Below are positions 23,194-32,091 of a stretch of DNA of 64,000 nt, one piece after another. The stretch covers positions 62,001-126,000 of the forward strand of contig NZ_SDGL01000001.1 in NCBI RefSeq assembly GCF_007095465.1, read 5' to 3'. The stretch's first letter is position 1; each line of letters begins with the position of its first letter. Position numbers and translations under genes: made by a program. The stretch comes from Lactobacillus mulieris (GTDB taxonomy: Bacteria; Bacillota; Bacilli; Lactobacillales; Lactobacillaceae). Under the pieces are notes generated by a model that did no database searches, had not been told where the DNA came from, and saw only the letters and a list, made by a program, of their open reading frames with translations.

Positions 23194-23661
23194 TTATTCA
23201 TTTTTTAAATTTTCAATTAAAACTTCACAAGCTTGCTTAATTTTGCGATAACTTGTTTCAAAATCTCCAGTAAACCATGGATCGTCAATATCTTTATGAG
23301 ATCCTAACAAAGTTAAGAGCTTCTTTTCTTTACCTTCAGGATCTCCACCAGTAATGCGATTTAAATCAAGGAAGTTTTCTTCATCCATACAAAACAAGTA
23401 ATCATATTTTTGATAATCCTCTCTGGTTACCTGACTTGCCTCATGATAAGTATAAGGGATGCCTTTTTCATCTAATTTACTTTTGGCGCGTCGATCCATA
23501 TCATGACCAATTCCGCTAGCATTAATTTCATCTCGAGTTGTAGCCTTAGAAGCAAATTCAACATCACTCAAACCCGCTTTTTTAGCTAAATCACGTGCGA
23601 TAAACTCAGCCATAGGAGATCTGCAAATATTACCATGGCAAACAAATAAAACTTTTTTCAT
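23194..23661 (-). CDS. Low-molecular-weight protein-tyrosine phosphatase
   Basis: A 155-aa cytosolic phosphatase. The catalytic loop CHGNICRSP (C-x5-R-S) begins at Cys8, and the general-acid motif DDPW appears near residue 131. Such enzymes reverse tyrosine phosphorylation, often of BY-kinases for polysaccharide synthesis; no such kinase is in the window. The ATG overlaps the upstream membrane protein gene region by two bases, suggesting one transcript with it and the crcB pair. Confidence 0.94.
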   Translation of the reverse strand: MKKVLFVCHGNICRSPMAEFIARDLAKKAGLSDVEFASKATTRDEINASGIGHDMDRRAKSKLDEKGIPYTYHEASQVTREDYQKYDYLFCMDEENFLDLNRITGGDPEGKEKKLLTLLGSHKDIDDPWFTGDFETSYRKIKQACEVLIENLKNE

Positions 23662-23662
23662 A

Positions 23663-24370
23663 TTATATTAGAGTCTTTCTATAGTTATGACAAACTACTT
23701 CCCAAACGATACTTGCAATAACCACAATAATTACAGCTGTTAGGAAATTAGGTGAAATTGTAACTTTCATGCCTGAATACAAAATTTCATCAAGTGTTGC
23801 AGTTGCCTTTTCACTAGCAAATAATAATCCTACTAACATCCCAACAGAAGACAAAATTGCAGTCAATCCAGCAAACCGTTTACCAAGTAGTACCAAAATA
23901 ATACTAATAACAAAGCATAAAAGCAAAGCATAATACACAAGCTGATACAAATTCATCGCATTTTTTACATCTTCATTATTACGTTTTAATCCTGCATTAA
24001 TTCCGGCTGCAATATACTTACTAATAAATTTTTCGCCACTAGTCTTGGCTGGTAATTTCAAATCGTTACTTGAGAATTTTCCCTTTTTTTCATAGGTACT
24101 ACTCAAATTATAAACTTCAAGTGGAGTAATGCTTACTTCTGTTTTCTTTGGTAAATGATTCAGCATTTCATCTTCTAATCCACTTGAAGCAAAAAGACTA
24201 GACAAGTTACCATAACCAGAATCATCAGCAACTTCAGTAATTAATTGCTTGGCATATAAACGATTATTATTGCTCTTCATGTTGATTGAGCTTGTCAATA
24301 AAAGCAACAATGAAAAAGCAAATGCCAGCGATACAATAATCTTAGTAACTAAATAAATAATTTTTCTCAT
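23663..24370 (-). CDS. Predicted membrane protein of unknown function
   Basis: A 235-aa protein with an N-terminal hydrophobic segment (residues about 5-28), a predicted extracytoplasmic domain of about 110 residues (NRLYAKQLITEVADDSGYG...SGEKFISKYIAAGINAG), then three further hydrophobic segments near residues 145-165, 168-187 and 208-228. No cysteine pairs or catalytic motif are obvious. It is tightly packed with the tyrosine phosphatase downstream and crcB upstream. I do not recognise the family. Confidence 0.75.
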   Translation of the reverse strand: MRKIIYLVTKIIVSLAFAFSLLLLLTSSINMKSNNNRLYAKQLITEVADDSGYGNLSSLFASSGLEDEMLNHLPKKTEVSITPLEVYNLSSTYEKKGKFSSNDLKLPAKTSGEKFISKYIAAGINAGLKRNNEDVKNAMNLYQLVYYALLLCFVISIILVLLGKRFAGLTAILSSVGMLVGLLFASEKATATLDEILYSGMKVTISPNFLTAVIIVVIASIVWEVVCHNYRKTLI

Positions 24371-24706
24371 TTACATCATCTTTCCCAGGTAAAATCCAAT
24401 ATAAACTAATAATAATCCAAGTAGATATGAACTAACGGCATATAGTAATCCTATTTTTGTCTTACGCAAAGTTACTAATTCTTTATTTAGCGTAGAAAAA
24501 GTTGTATAACCACCTAAAATTCCTATCCCCAAAAAAGTATAAACATTCTTATCTACTCCTAAAGCAAACAGGAAACCAAGACAAAAAGCACCCGTCATAT
24601 TAATAAAAAAAGTAGTCTTCGGCCATAAATGATTCGGCTTGATAGTTACAGTTAAAAAATAACGGAAAATTGCTCCTAATGCAGCTCCTAAACCAGCTAA
24701 AATCAT
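24371..24706 (-). CDS. crcB: Fluoride channel CrcB/Fluc, subunit 2
   Basis: A 111-aa, four-helix membrane protein. The family blocks GAIFRYFL, FFINMTGAFCLGFLFALG and GILGGYTTFSTLNKE are present; the asparagine and TTFST motif line the fluoride pores. Small CrcB genes in tandem generally form antiparallel heterodimers that export fluoride. It overlaps the other crcB by 4 bases. Confidence 0.93.
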   Translation of the reverse strand: MILAGLGAALGAIFRYFLTVTIKPNHLWPKTTFFINMTGAFCLGFLFALGVDKNVYTFLGIGILGGYTTFSTLNKELVTLRKTKIGLLYAVSSYLLGLLLVYIGFYLGKMM

Positions 24707-25086
24707 TTATTTATTCCTCTCTTTCCCAATAAAATACCGACTTTCATGCCTAACAAAGCAAATAAAAAGCCAAATATAATTGAAATCAAGAAATAAGATA
24801 CAGCTGCTACACTTTGGTTGGCATTAATAAACTTCAAACTGTCTAATTCAAAACTAGAAAAAGTTGTGAAAGCACCGATGAAGCCTGTACCTAAACCCGT
24901 ATTTAACCATTCAGGTAATTTTTGACTCTCAATAACAAAATAAGTAAGACAAGAGAGTAAAAAACATCCTAATAAATTACAAATTCCAGTTCCAATGGCT
25001 TGATAAATTCCCGATAAAAAATATCGACATATACCACCCAAAAAGCCAAAAGCTGCAACACTTAAATAAACTCTTAATTTATTCAT
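24703..25086 (-). CDS. crcB: Fluoride channel CrcB/Fluc, subunit 1
   Basis: A 127-aa paralogue of the neighbouring subunit with GGICRYFLSG, GICNLLGCFLLSCL (Asn of the polar track) and GFIGAFTTFSSFELDS. Two adjacent, oppositely biased copies are the usual dual-topology arrangement for Fluc. The leader of about 90 bases was inspected for a fluoride riboswitch; its conserved core is not evident. Confidence 0.94.
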   Translation of the reverse strand: MNKLRVYLSVAAFGFLGGICRYFLSGIYQAIGTGICNLLGCFLLSCLTYFVIESQKLPEWLNTGLGTGFIGAFTTFSSFELDSLKFINANQSVAAVSYFLISIIFGFLFALLGMKVGILLGKRGINK

Positions 25087-25141
25087 AGTTTCATCTCCAG
25101 AACAATTGTAAGTTTACCGCAAAAATAACTTTTAATAAAGC

Positions 25142-25182
25142 AGAAAAAAGCTCTCAAAGCTTGTCTTTGAGAACTTTTCTGA
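25142..25182. terminator. Terminator after copA
   Basis: Minus strand: TTCTCAAAG and CTTTGAGAG (9 bp, one mismatch tolerated at the base) around ACAAG, then CTTTTTTC. The complementary strand also has a short T-run. Confidence 0.8.
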
Positions 25183-25189
25183 GGAAGTA

Positions 25190-27097
25190 TTAATTAAATT
25201 TTGTTCTATTTAAAAGTAATGAACTGGCGACAACTGAAATAGAACTAAAAGCCATCGCCAATCCTGCTAGTTCTGGACTTAAAACTAACCCTTGCTTAGC
25301 AAAAATACCAGCAGCAATCGGAATACCTATTACGTTATAGATAAAGGCCCAGAAAAGGTTGATTTTTATTCGATTAAAGATTTTCTTAGAAATTTGTAAG
25401 GCATTAAGCAAATTCTTTAGATTATCTTGCATTAAAACAATGTCACCACTTTCAATGGCAATATCTGTTCCACTCCCCATAGCTACACCAACATCGGCAG
25501 TCGAAAGTGCTGGTGCATCATTAATTCCATCACCAACAAAAGCAACTTTAGCTTCTTTTTGGAGTTTCTTAACTTCCTTTGCCTTTTCATTTGGCAAGAC
25601 TTCGCTAATAACCTGATTTACACCCACATTTTTACCAATTTCTCTAGCAACGTTTTGGTTATCGCCAGTTAAGATAACTGTTTTCTTGCCCATTTTTTTA
25701 AGTTCAGTTATTACAAAAGCAGCATTGTCTCTTGGAATATCCTGCATCGCTACTACACCAATCGCTTTACCAGCAATTCCCACATAAGCACAAGTCTTGG
25801 CTTGACTTTCTAACTTTTTGGCAGCATCTAGTAATTTTTGACTTAAATCAGTTGCCATTTTTTCATTTCCAATAAAAATTTCCTGGCCATTAATTATCCC
25901 TGAAATTCCTTGTCCTTTATGAACTTGAAAATTGGACACTTCATAACTTGGCAACTTATATTTTCTAGCTTCATTTAAAAACGCTTTAGCAAGTGGATGC
26001 TCACTATTTTGCTCTAAGTTTTTTGCTAAAGTTAATACCCTGTTAACATCTCCTACAATATCCGTTACTACTGGCTCACCTTTCGTAATCGTTCCTGTTT
26101 TATCAAAAACAATAGTTGAGATTTGATTTATTTCTTCAAGAGCTTGCCCATTTTTTATCAAAATTCCATGCTTAGCACTTAAATTAGTACCAACCATTAA
26201 AGCAGTCGGAATTGCAAGTCCCAAAGCGCAAGGACAGGCTATAACTAAAACATTAACTGCAAAAATCAAACTTCGATCAACTGGAGCAGAAAAAATCACA
26301 TACCAAACTTCAAATGTTATGATTGCAATAATTAAAACAATCGGTACAAAAAACTGTGAAAACTTGTCAGTTAATCTCTGAATAGGAGCTTTTGAAGCTT
26401 GGGCTTTCTTAACAAACTCAACGATTTGATTAAGTAAAGTATCTTGCCCTAATTTTGTAACGCGATAGTTAATAACACCATCATAATTAATTGTTGCACC
26501 AACAATGTTATCTCCTACTGTTTTTTTAACTGGCAAACTTTCACCAGTAATCATTGATTCATCAACATGGCTACTTCCTTTAACAACAACGCCATCACAT
26601 GCGAACTTCATTGCTGGTTTAGCTACTAAAGTATCGCCAATTTTTATTTGTTCAACTGGTATCTTAATTTCTTGCCCATTTTTGAGTAGGATTGCTTCTT
26701 TTGCTTGTAATTTTAAGAGCCCCTTTAATGCACCACTAGCGCGTTTACGCATCCCTTCTTCAAGGCTATCACCTATTAAAACAAATAAAATAATAACCGC
26801 TGCACTTTCAAAATATACTTCATGGCCAAGAGTCATTGCATAAATACTATAAAAATAAGCAACTAAAGTCCCAATTGTTACTAATGTATTCATATTAGCT
26901 TGCCCTTTTTTAAAGGCTGCCCAAGCACTAATATAATAGTCTTTAGCTGCTAAAACTAGAATCAATGTTGTTAAGATTAAAGCTAATTCATTATAATATG
27001 GAAACATAATATGAAAAGGCATAAGAACCATTTGAAAAAGTAATGGCAACGCTAAAATTAAAGTAATTATAACTTTTTTTCTTACACTCATTTTCAT
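25190..27097 (-). CDS. copA: Copper-exporting P1B-type ATPase
   Basis: A 635-aa membrane ATPase with the IB-1 (Cu+) motif CPC at residues 288-290 in the sixth membrane helix, TGES at 184-187 in the actuator, the phosphorylated aspartate in DKTGT at 332, SEHPLAK in the nucleotide domain and VGDGINDAPALSTADVG. There is no N-terminal heavy-metal-binding (CxxC) domain, so the protein starts almost at its first membrane helix. It is the last gene of copY-cupredoxin-copA and overlaps the cupredoxin stop by one base. Confidence 0.95.
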   Translation of the reverse strand: MKMSVRKKVIITLILALPLLFQMVLMPFHIMFPYYNELALILTTLILVLAAKDYYISAWAAFKKGQANMNTLVTIGTLVAYFYSIYAMTLGHEVYFESAAVIILFVLIGDSLEEGMRKRASGALKGLLKLQAKEAILLKNGQEIKIPVEQIKIGDTLVAKPAMKFACDGVVVKGSSHVDESMITGESLPVKKTVGDNIVGATINYDGVINYRVTKLGQDTLLNQIVEFVKKAQASKAPIQRLTDKFSQFFVPIVLIIAIITFEVWYVIFSAPVDRSLIFAVNVLVIACPCALGLAIPTALMVGTNLSAKHGILIKNGQALEEINQISTIVFDKTGTITKGEPVVTDIVGDVNRVLTLAKNLEQNSEHPLAKAFLNEARKYKLPSYEVSNFQVHKGQGISGIINGQEIFIGNEKMATDLSQKLLDAAKKLESQAKTCAYVGIAGKAIGVVAMQDIPRDNAAFVITELKKMGKKTVILTGDNQNVAREIGKNVGVNQVISEVLPNEKAKEVKKLQKEAKVAFVGDGINDAPALSTADVGVAMGSGTDIAIESGDIVLMQDNLKNLLNALQISKKIFNRIKINLFWAFIYNVIGIPIAAGIFAKQGLVLSPELAGLAMAFSSISVVASSLLLNRTKFN

Positions 27098-27465
27098 TAC
27101 TTAACAACTACCTTTCCATGAAACATATTCATTCCACAGCTATAGTTATATTCTCCTGCTTGATCGGTTGGCACTTTTATTGTTACTTTTTCACCTGGGG
27201 CGATTTTTTTATCAAGTGCTAATTCAGCTGATCTTACTTCAGCCAAACACGCTGTTGCGTCCTTTTGCAAAAATTCCACTTCTACTGGAATTCCTTTTTG
27301 TAAGACCAAAGTAGATGGACTATAGCCACCTTGAATAACAATCTGGGCTTTTTGCTTATTTTGATCTGCCATAGCTAATTCTGTATCTTTAACTTTCCTA
27401 ATAAAGAACCACCAAATAATAAATCCAATTATAAATACAGCAATTAGAATTGAAAAACTGCGCAT
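27097..27465 (-). CDS. Membrane-anchored cupredoxin-domain protein
   Basis: A 122-aa protein with one N-terminal membrane helix (residues 3-22) and an extracytoplasmic cupredoxin fold: GGYSPSTLVLQKGIPVEVEF, ATACLAEVRSAELAL and the copper-site loop YNYSCGMNMFHGKVVV. The Cys-x-x-x-Met-x-His arrangement supports copper binding. It sits between the copper repressor and the exporter, so it probably binds copper outside the membrane or hands it on. Its exact role is not known. Confidence 0.88.
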   Translation of the reverse strand: MRSFSILIAVFIIGFIIWWFFIRKVKDTELAMADQNKQKAQIVIQGGYSPSTLVLQKGIPVEVEFLQKDATACLAEVRSAELALDKKIAPGEKVTIKVPTDQAGEYNYSCGMNMFHGKVVVK

Positions 27466-27479
27466 ACTTCACACTTCCT

Positions 27480-27920
27480 TTAACAATGATGCTTTTGATT
27501 ATTATGTAGACAATCGCAAGGGACAGATTCTGGAGCTGATTGTTCCATTTGATTAAGTTCTGCCTGAATCTCATTTATTGCAGATTTAGATAAAGGAATT
27601 TCCTTTATCAATCGAATTAACAAACTTCCCTTATGCATATCACACATATGAGCAAACATATCCTTGGCTACTTGATACATCATCTCATTTTCAGAAACCA
27701 TTGCACTGTAGATATAGGCTCGACCTTTTTTTCTAGTTTTTACTAAGCCTTTATTAACTAATCTTCTAATTAAGGTTTTTATAGTAGATTCCGTCCAAGA
27801 CATTCTTTCACTTAATTGATTAATTATCTCACTGCTTTTCACTTCATCAAGTGTCCAAATAATTCTCATGACTTCCCATTCAGCATCTGAGATATTCATC
27901 TTCATTACTTTTTCGGTCAT
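27480..27920 (-). CDS. copY: CopY/TcrY-type copper-responsive repressor
   Basis: A 146-aa BlaI/CopY-family repressor. The winged-helix domain occupies residues about 8-80 (ISDAEWEVMRIIWTLDEVKSSEI, SWTESTIKTLIRRLVNKGLV). The C-terminus is PCDCLHNNQKHHC: a CxC pair, then a single cysteine eight residues later, against the CxCxxxxCxC copper/zinc site of classical CopY, so the second pair is altered. GGAG lies 8 nt before the ATG at 27920. A CopY-type box lies 20 bases upstream, consistent with autoregulation of the three-gene operon. Confidence 0.92.
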   Translation of the reverse strand: MTEKVMKMNISDAEWEVMRIIWTLDEVKSSEIINQLSERMSWTESTIKTLIRRLVNKGLVKTRKKGRAYIYSAMVSENEMMYQVAKDMFAHMCDMHKGSLLIRLIKEIPLSKSAINEIQAELNQMEQSAPESVPCDCLHNNQKHHC

Positions 27921-27938
27921 TATTTCATCTCCATCGTT

Positions 27939-27948
27939 TACATTTGTC
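27939..27948. promoter_or_regulatory. CopY operator (cop box)
   Basis: The minus strand reads GACAAATGTA, one base from the cop-box consensus TACANNTGTA. It sits at the predicted transcription start of copY. Confidence 0.65.
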
Positions 27949-27954
27949 AACATA

Positions 27955-27983
27955 ATATTATAACCATGCTTACTTTTTGTCAA
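27955..27983 (-). promoter_or_regulatory. Promoter of the copper operon
   Basis: Minus strand: TTGACA (-35) at 27978-27983, 17 bp, TAATAT (-10); an overlapping TATAAT would give 15 bp spacing. The -35 box touches the T-run of the upstream HAD terminator. Confidence 0.7.
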
Positions 27984-28013
27984 TAAAAAAGGCCAAGTAA
28001 TTAAACTTGGCTC
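27984..28013 (-). terminator. Terminator overlapping the end of the HAD gene
   Basis: Minus strand: AGCCAAG pairs with CTTGGCC around TTTAATTA, followed by TTTTTTATT. The stop codon of the HAD gene lies inside the loop. Confidence 0.85.
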
Positions 28014-28834
28014 GTTATAATCTTCTTTAAAGCATAAGCAATTCCATCATCATCATGATCCTTAGTAATCAAGTCTGCACGCTCTTTTAAGTCACTAATT
28101 GCATTTCCCATTGCAACTTTATAAAAATTATTATTTTCAAACATCGACAAATCATTACCTTGATCACCAAAAACTACTACTTCATTTTCATGAAAACCTA
28201 AGCGATGTGCTAATTGATGAATAGCCAGTCCCTTAGAAGCTACTAAATTATTAACTTCAATTGTGTCAGTCCCCAAAGACGAAATCCCACTACTTGAAGC
28301 ATTCCATTTTTCAAAAAACACTTTTGGCAAATTTTGTCTAAAGTCCTTAATTTCACTTGCAGATCCACTAAATTCGGCCTTAATAAAGCGAAAATCTTGT
28401 GGAATTTGAGGCAAATCACGCACTCTGATTTTCATATTATTCAATGCAGAAGCTGCTGCCATAATAATTGAAAGGTTTCGATCCATTGTATAATAATGAT
28501 TTTCGGTCATAAAATGTAAGTTAACCTTACCTAACTGTTGATAATGAAGCATCTCTTTTAAATCTTCATAAGTTAAATCATTACTTATTAACTTTTCCCC
28601 CGTTAGGCGCTGCACAACTCCACCATTAAACAAAATAGCATAATTACTATGTCCTGAAATGTTTAACTGCTTTAAATATGGCAACACACCAGGCAGTGGA
28701 CGCCCTGATGCGGGAACAACTTTTATCCCCATTTTGTTAGCCATCTGCAATGCTTTCTTAGTTTTCGAACCTATACGATGATCTGATGTTAATAATGTTC
28801 CATCCAAATCAGTCGCGATCATTTTTATTAACAT
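28001..28834 (-). CDS. Cof-type HAD-IIB sugar-phosphatase-like hydrolase (copy 2)
   Basis: A 277-aa cytosolic phosphatase with HAD motif I DLDGTLL near the N-terminus, the IIB cap in the middle and motif IV FGDQGNDLSMF. Cof-type enzymes dephosphorylate sugar phosphates or flavin/pyridoxal phosphates; the substrate is not visible. The ATG at 28834 follows GAGGAAAAGA, preferred over a GTG at 28846. It overlaps the end of a paralogous HAD gene directly upstream, and the two are clearly a tandem duplication. Confidence 0.92.
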   Translation of the reverse strand: MLIKMIATDLDGTLLTSDHRIGSKTKKALQMANKMGIKVVPASGRPLPGVLPYLKQLNISGHSNYAILFNGGVVQRLTGEKLISNDLTYEDLKEMLHYQQLGKVNLHFMTENHYYTMDRNLSIIMAAASALNNMKIRVRDLPQIPQDFRFIKAEFSGSASEIKDFRQNLPKVFFEKWNASSSGISSLGTDTIEVNNLVASKGLAIHQLAHRLGFHENEVVVFGDQGNDLSMFENNNFYKVAMGNAISDLKERADLITKDHDDDGIAYALKKIITSQV

Positions 28835-28842
28835 TCTTTTCC

Positions 28843-29652
28843 TCACAAAACAAACTTTTTAAGTGCTTTGGCAATCCCATTATGATTATTGTCATCAGTA
28901 ACATAATCAGCTAAATCTTTAATTTCATCAATTGCATTTCCCATAGCAATCTTCTTGAAATGTGGATTTGAAAACATTGAAATATCATTACCTTCATCAC
29001 CAAAAATCATCACTTCATCTTCTTCAAAACCTAGTCTATTAGCCAATTCCACTAGAGCCAAGCCCTTTGAAGCTGCTGGATTATTAAATTCAATAATATT
29101 TTCCGCACTTCTAACCACATTATATTGATCAAATACCCAATCTGGCAAGCGTTTTCTAAAGCGTGCAACTTCATCAACTGAACCCGTAAATTCACACTTT
29201 ATATAACTAAAATCCTTTTTTAAGTCCTTTAAGTCGCAAACATGGATTTCATTATTTGTGGTACTTGCATTAATTCCCATCTGAACATTAATTATCCGAT
29301 CAAAAGTATAAAAAGCTTCAGTTGTTTCAAAGTGCATATTGACATGAGCTAATCTCTGTAAATGTTTCATCGTTTCAACATCATGCAAATTTTGTTCATG
29401 GCTAAAAAGAACTTTTCCACTATAAGATTGGGCAACCCCACCATTAAAAACAGTTGCGAATTGTTGATCCCCTTCAAGTCCTAATTGTGCTGCATATGGC
29501 AAAATACCTGATAGTGGTCGTCCAGAAGCTAAAACAACTTTCAATCCTTGTTTTCTTGCTAAAGTAAGCATTCTTTGCGTTTCAGCAGCAATTGTATTAT
29601 GTGTCGTCAAAAGAGTTCCATCTAAGTCAACGGCAAGCATTTTTATTGTCAT
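28843..29652 (-). CDS. Cof-type HAD-IIB hydrolase (copy 1)
   Basis: A 269-aa paralogue of the following gene: motif I VDLDGTLLTT, SGRPLSGILPYAAQLG, and motif IV IFGDEGNDISMF. CGGAGGACTAAA precedes the ATG. The shared middle pattern (a glycine-rich FNGGV, then a cap containing VNMHFET) shows a common ancestor; identity is moderate, so the duplication is not recent. Both are likely on one transcript that ends at the 27984 terminator. Confidence 0.92.
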   Translation of the reverse strand: MTIKMLAVDLDGTLLTTHNTIAAETQRMLTLARKQGLKVVLASGRPLSGILPYAAQLGLEGDQQFATVFNGGVAQSYSGKVLFSHEQNLHDVETMKHLQRLAHVNMHFETTEAFYTFDRIINVQMGINASTTNNEIHVCDLKDLKKDFSYIKCEFTGSVDEVARFRKRLPDWVFDQYNVVRSAENIIEFNNPAASKGLALVELANRLGFEEDEVMIFGDEGNDISMFSNPHFKKIAMGNAIDEIKDLADYVTDDNNHNGIAKALKKFVL

Positions 29653-29702
29653 TTTAGTCCTCCGAAAATTAAAATTATTTTTTAAACATATATTTTATTG
29701 TA

Positions 29703-29733
29703 CAAAAAAAGACCGCTATCTGCAGTCTTTTTA
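29703..29733 (-). terminator. Terminator after glmM
   Basis: Minus strand: GACTGC pairs with GCGGTC (one U-G) around AGATA, followed by TTTTTTT. Confidence 0.8.
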
Positions 29734-29751
29734 TCCCTTAATTAAAGAAAG

Positions 29752-31104
29752 TTACTCGCCCATTTCAACCTTTACAACTTCTACAATCTTATTTACATAA
29801 GCATCAGTTTGTTCTTGAGTTGGGCCTTCAGCCATTACACGAAGTAATTCTTGAGTTCCAGATGGTCTTACAAGGACACGTCCATCACCATTCATTTCAT
29901 CTTCTACTTCCTTGATAACGGCCATTACTTTTTCATTTTGTTTCCATGCTTTTTTATCCTTAACAGGAACATTAATTAATCGTTGTGGGTATTCTTTGAA
30001 GTCTTTTAAAAGTTCTGTTAACTTCTTGCCAGTTTTCTTCATAACTAGCATTAAGTGAAGTCCTGTAAGCATACCATCACCAGTGTTGTGGTAATCACTA
30101 ATAATCACGTGACCAGATTGTTCCCCACCTAAGTTATAACCATTAGCACGCATTTCTTCTGAAACATAACGGTCCCCAACTTGAGTACGGATATTCTTCA
30201 ATCCAGCACGCTCTAATGCTTTAGTGAAGCCAAGATTACTCATCACAGTTGTTACAATAGTATTTTTCTTAAGACGGCCATGTTCTGCTAAGTACGTACC
30301 AATAACATACATAATGTGGTCACCATCTACTTCGTTACCATTTTCATCAACAGCAATACATCTATCTGCATCCCCATCAAAAGCTAAACCAAGATCTGCA
30401 CCTTGCTTAACAACTTCTTCTTGTAACTTCTTAGTATGAGTAGCCCCAACATGGTCATTAATGTTTAAACCATCTGGATGAGTTGCAATAGTAGTGAAAT
30501 CAATATTCAAGTCAGCAAATAGACGTGAAATCAAATGACTTGAAGCACCATTTGCACCATCAACAACTACTTTAATTCCATCTAAATCTTCAGGAATAGT
30601 TTGTTCGATAAATTGTAAATACTTTGAAGCACCTTCATGATAATCAGTTACTGTACCTAAACCTAATGCTGATGGGCGAGGTAAAGTATCTTCTGGTGCA
30701 TCAATTAATTGTTCAATTTCTTCTTCTTTTGCATCAGATAATTTAAGACCATCGCTACCAAAGAACTTAATCCCATTATCTTGAACCGGATTATGTGAGG
30801 CTGAAATTTGAACACCAGCATCTGCACCTTGAGCACGAACTAAGTATGATAAACCTGGAGTTGTAATTACACCTAATTCTAAAACTTCAATCCCAACTGA
30901 CAAAAGTCCTGAAATAAGGGCATATTCGAGCATTTGTCCTGAAATACGAGTATCTCTAGAAACTAAAACTTTTGCTTTTTCTCCATCTTTCTTGTGCTTA
31001 GTTAAAACATAACCACCCATACGACCTAACTTAAAAGCCATTTCAGGGGTTAAAACTTCATTAGCAATTCCACGAACGCCATCAGTACCAAAATATTTTA
31101 ACAT
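29752..31104 (-). CDS. glmM: Phosphoglucosamine mutase GlmM
   Basis: The enzyme turns glucosamine-6-phosphate into glucosamine-1-phosphate for peptidoglycan. The 450-aa product begins [12 protein letters not shown] and has the catalytic phosphoserine loop [10 protein letters not shown] (Ser103), the metal site FDGDADR, the sugar loop GGEQSGH and the phosphate-binding [12 protein letters not shown]. It is the last gene of cdaA-cdaR-glmM; GlmM is known to restrain CdaA in other Firmicutes, so the operon links wall synthesis with c-di-AMP. Confidence 0.98.
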   Translation of the reverse strand: MLKYFGTDGVRGIANEVLTPEMAFKLGRMGGYVLTKHKKDGEKAKVLVSRDTRISGQMLEYALISGLLSVGIEVLELGVITTPGLSYLVRAQGADAGVQISASHNPVQDNGIKFFGSDGLKLSDAKEEEIEQLIDAPEDTLPRPSALGLGTVTDYHEGASKYLQFIEQTIPEDLDGIKVVVDGANGASSHLISRLFADLNIDFTTIATHPDGLNINDHVGATHTKKLQEEVVKQGADLGLAFDGDADRCIAVDENGNEVDGDHIMYVIGTYLAEHGRLKKNTIVTTVMSNLGFTKALERAGLKNIRTQVGDRYVSEEMRANGYNLGGEQSGHVIISDYHNTGDGMLTGLHLMLVMKKTGKKLTELLKDFKEYPQRLINVPVKDKKAWKQNEKVMAVIKEVEDEMNGDGRVLVRPSGTQELLRVMAEGPTQEQTDAYVNKIVEVVKVEMGE

Positions 31105-31122
31105 TACAATAAACTACCTTTC

Positions 31123-32091
31123 TTATGAACTTGATTGTGCAGAATTTGCAACTGTTACTTTCACATCCACTACTTCTTCACTTGCCTTGATTACCCCATC
31201 AGGCAACTTCAGCTTTATCTTTTTGGTCTGTGAACTAGTAACATTCTTCAAATCAACATCTGTATCAAGTTCTTTAATCTTCTTCAAAGCACTGCTCTTG
31301 CCATAAATAGTTACACTAGTGGTTTCTGCAGTCAATGAGTAAACCTTATCACTAGATTCATTCTTAGGGTTTAGCTTAATTTTAACAGTCTTTTTAGGTA
31401 ATGTAATTGGGATTTTTACATTTACTGCTAAAGGATTAATAACAACATTCAGTTGCGAACCCTTCTTATCTTCTGCCACTAACATAACTTGCTGTTCAAA
31501 AGTCTTAGTTGTATTAGTTGGCAAAACAACTTTGGCAATGATCTTATTAATTTGATTTACTTCACTTTTTGCACCAGTAACACTGACTACTGAAGGATCA
31601 GCTTTAGCGGTTCCTATCTTGTATGCATCCGGTACAGCATTTTTATTATACTCTATTTGAACCGGGAGCGAACGAGATTTTCTTCTTTGAATATTAACTG
31701 TTATTTTTTGCGGATTAATTGAATAAGCTAATTGCTTATTCAAATTTGTTACTTTAACTTTAATTGTATGCTTACCAACACTCAATTTAGTTAAATCAAT
31801 ATAAACACGAAAATTTTGAGTATTCTGTGTCGATGTAACTAAGGCACTAGCTCCAGAAAGAGTCATCTTAACTTTTTCCGGATAGCCCGTTACATAATAT
31901 CGATCTGTATTTACAGAAACTTGTAATGGGACACTGATAGTAACTTTTTTAGTTGCAGTTTGCTGGCTAGTTGTTTGCTCACCTTGAGTGAAATAACCAT
32001 GCTGAGTCGTATCAATATAAATAACTAATAACGTGGCGGCAAGCAAGGCGATTATCTTATAAAACCAAGGTTTATCAAAGAATTTATTCAT
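31123..32091 (-). CDS. cdaR: CdaA regulatory protein CdaR (YbbR domains)
   Basis: A 322-aa protein with one N-terminal membrane helix (residues about 9-26) and repeated extracytoplasmic YbbR domains (SVPLQVSVNTDRYYVTGYPEKV..., PVQIEYNKNAVPDAYKIG..., ETTSVTIYGKSSALKKI). The end is serine-rich. CdaR binds and regulates the diadenylate cyclase CdaA. The start at the ATG at 32091 overlaps the cdaA stop by 4 bases (ATGA); an upstream frame extension lies inside cdaA. Confidence 0.93.
   Translation of the reverse strand: MNKFFDKPWFYKIIALLAATLLVIYIDTTQHGYFTQGEQTTSQQTATKKVTISVPLQVSVNTDRYYVTGYPEKVKMTLSGASALVTSTQNTQNFRVYIDLTKLSVGKHTIKVKVTNLNKQLAYSINPQKITVNIQRRKSRSLPVQIEYNKNAVPDAYKIGTAKADPSVVSVTGAKSEVNQINKIIAKVVLPTNTTKTFEQQVMLVAEDKKGSQLNVVINPLAVNVKIPITLPKKTVKIKLNPKNESSDKVYSLTAETTSVTIYGKSSALKKIKELDTDVDLKNVTSSQTKKIKLKLPDGVIKASEEVVDVKVTVANSAQSSS

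Noticed and set aside
25087..25189. Possible fluoride riboswitch before crcB
   Set aside because: GGAGATG occurs, but it is the ribosome binding site region; the conserved pseudoknot core could not be found.
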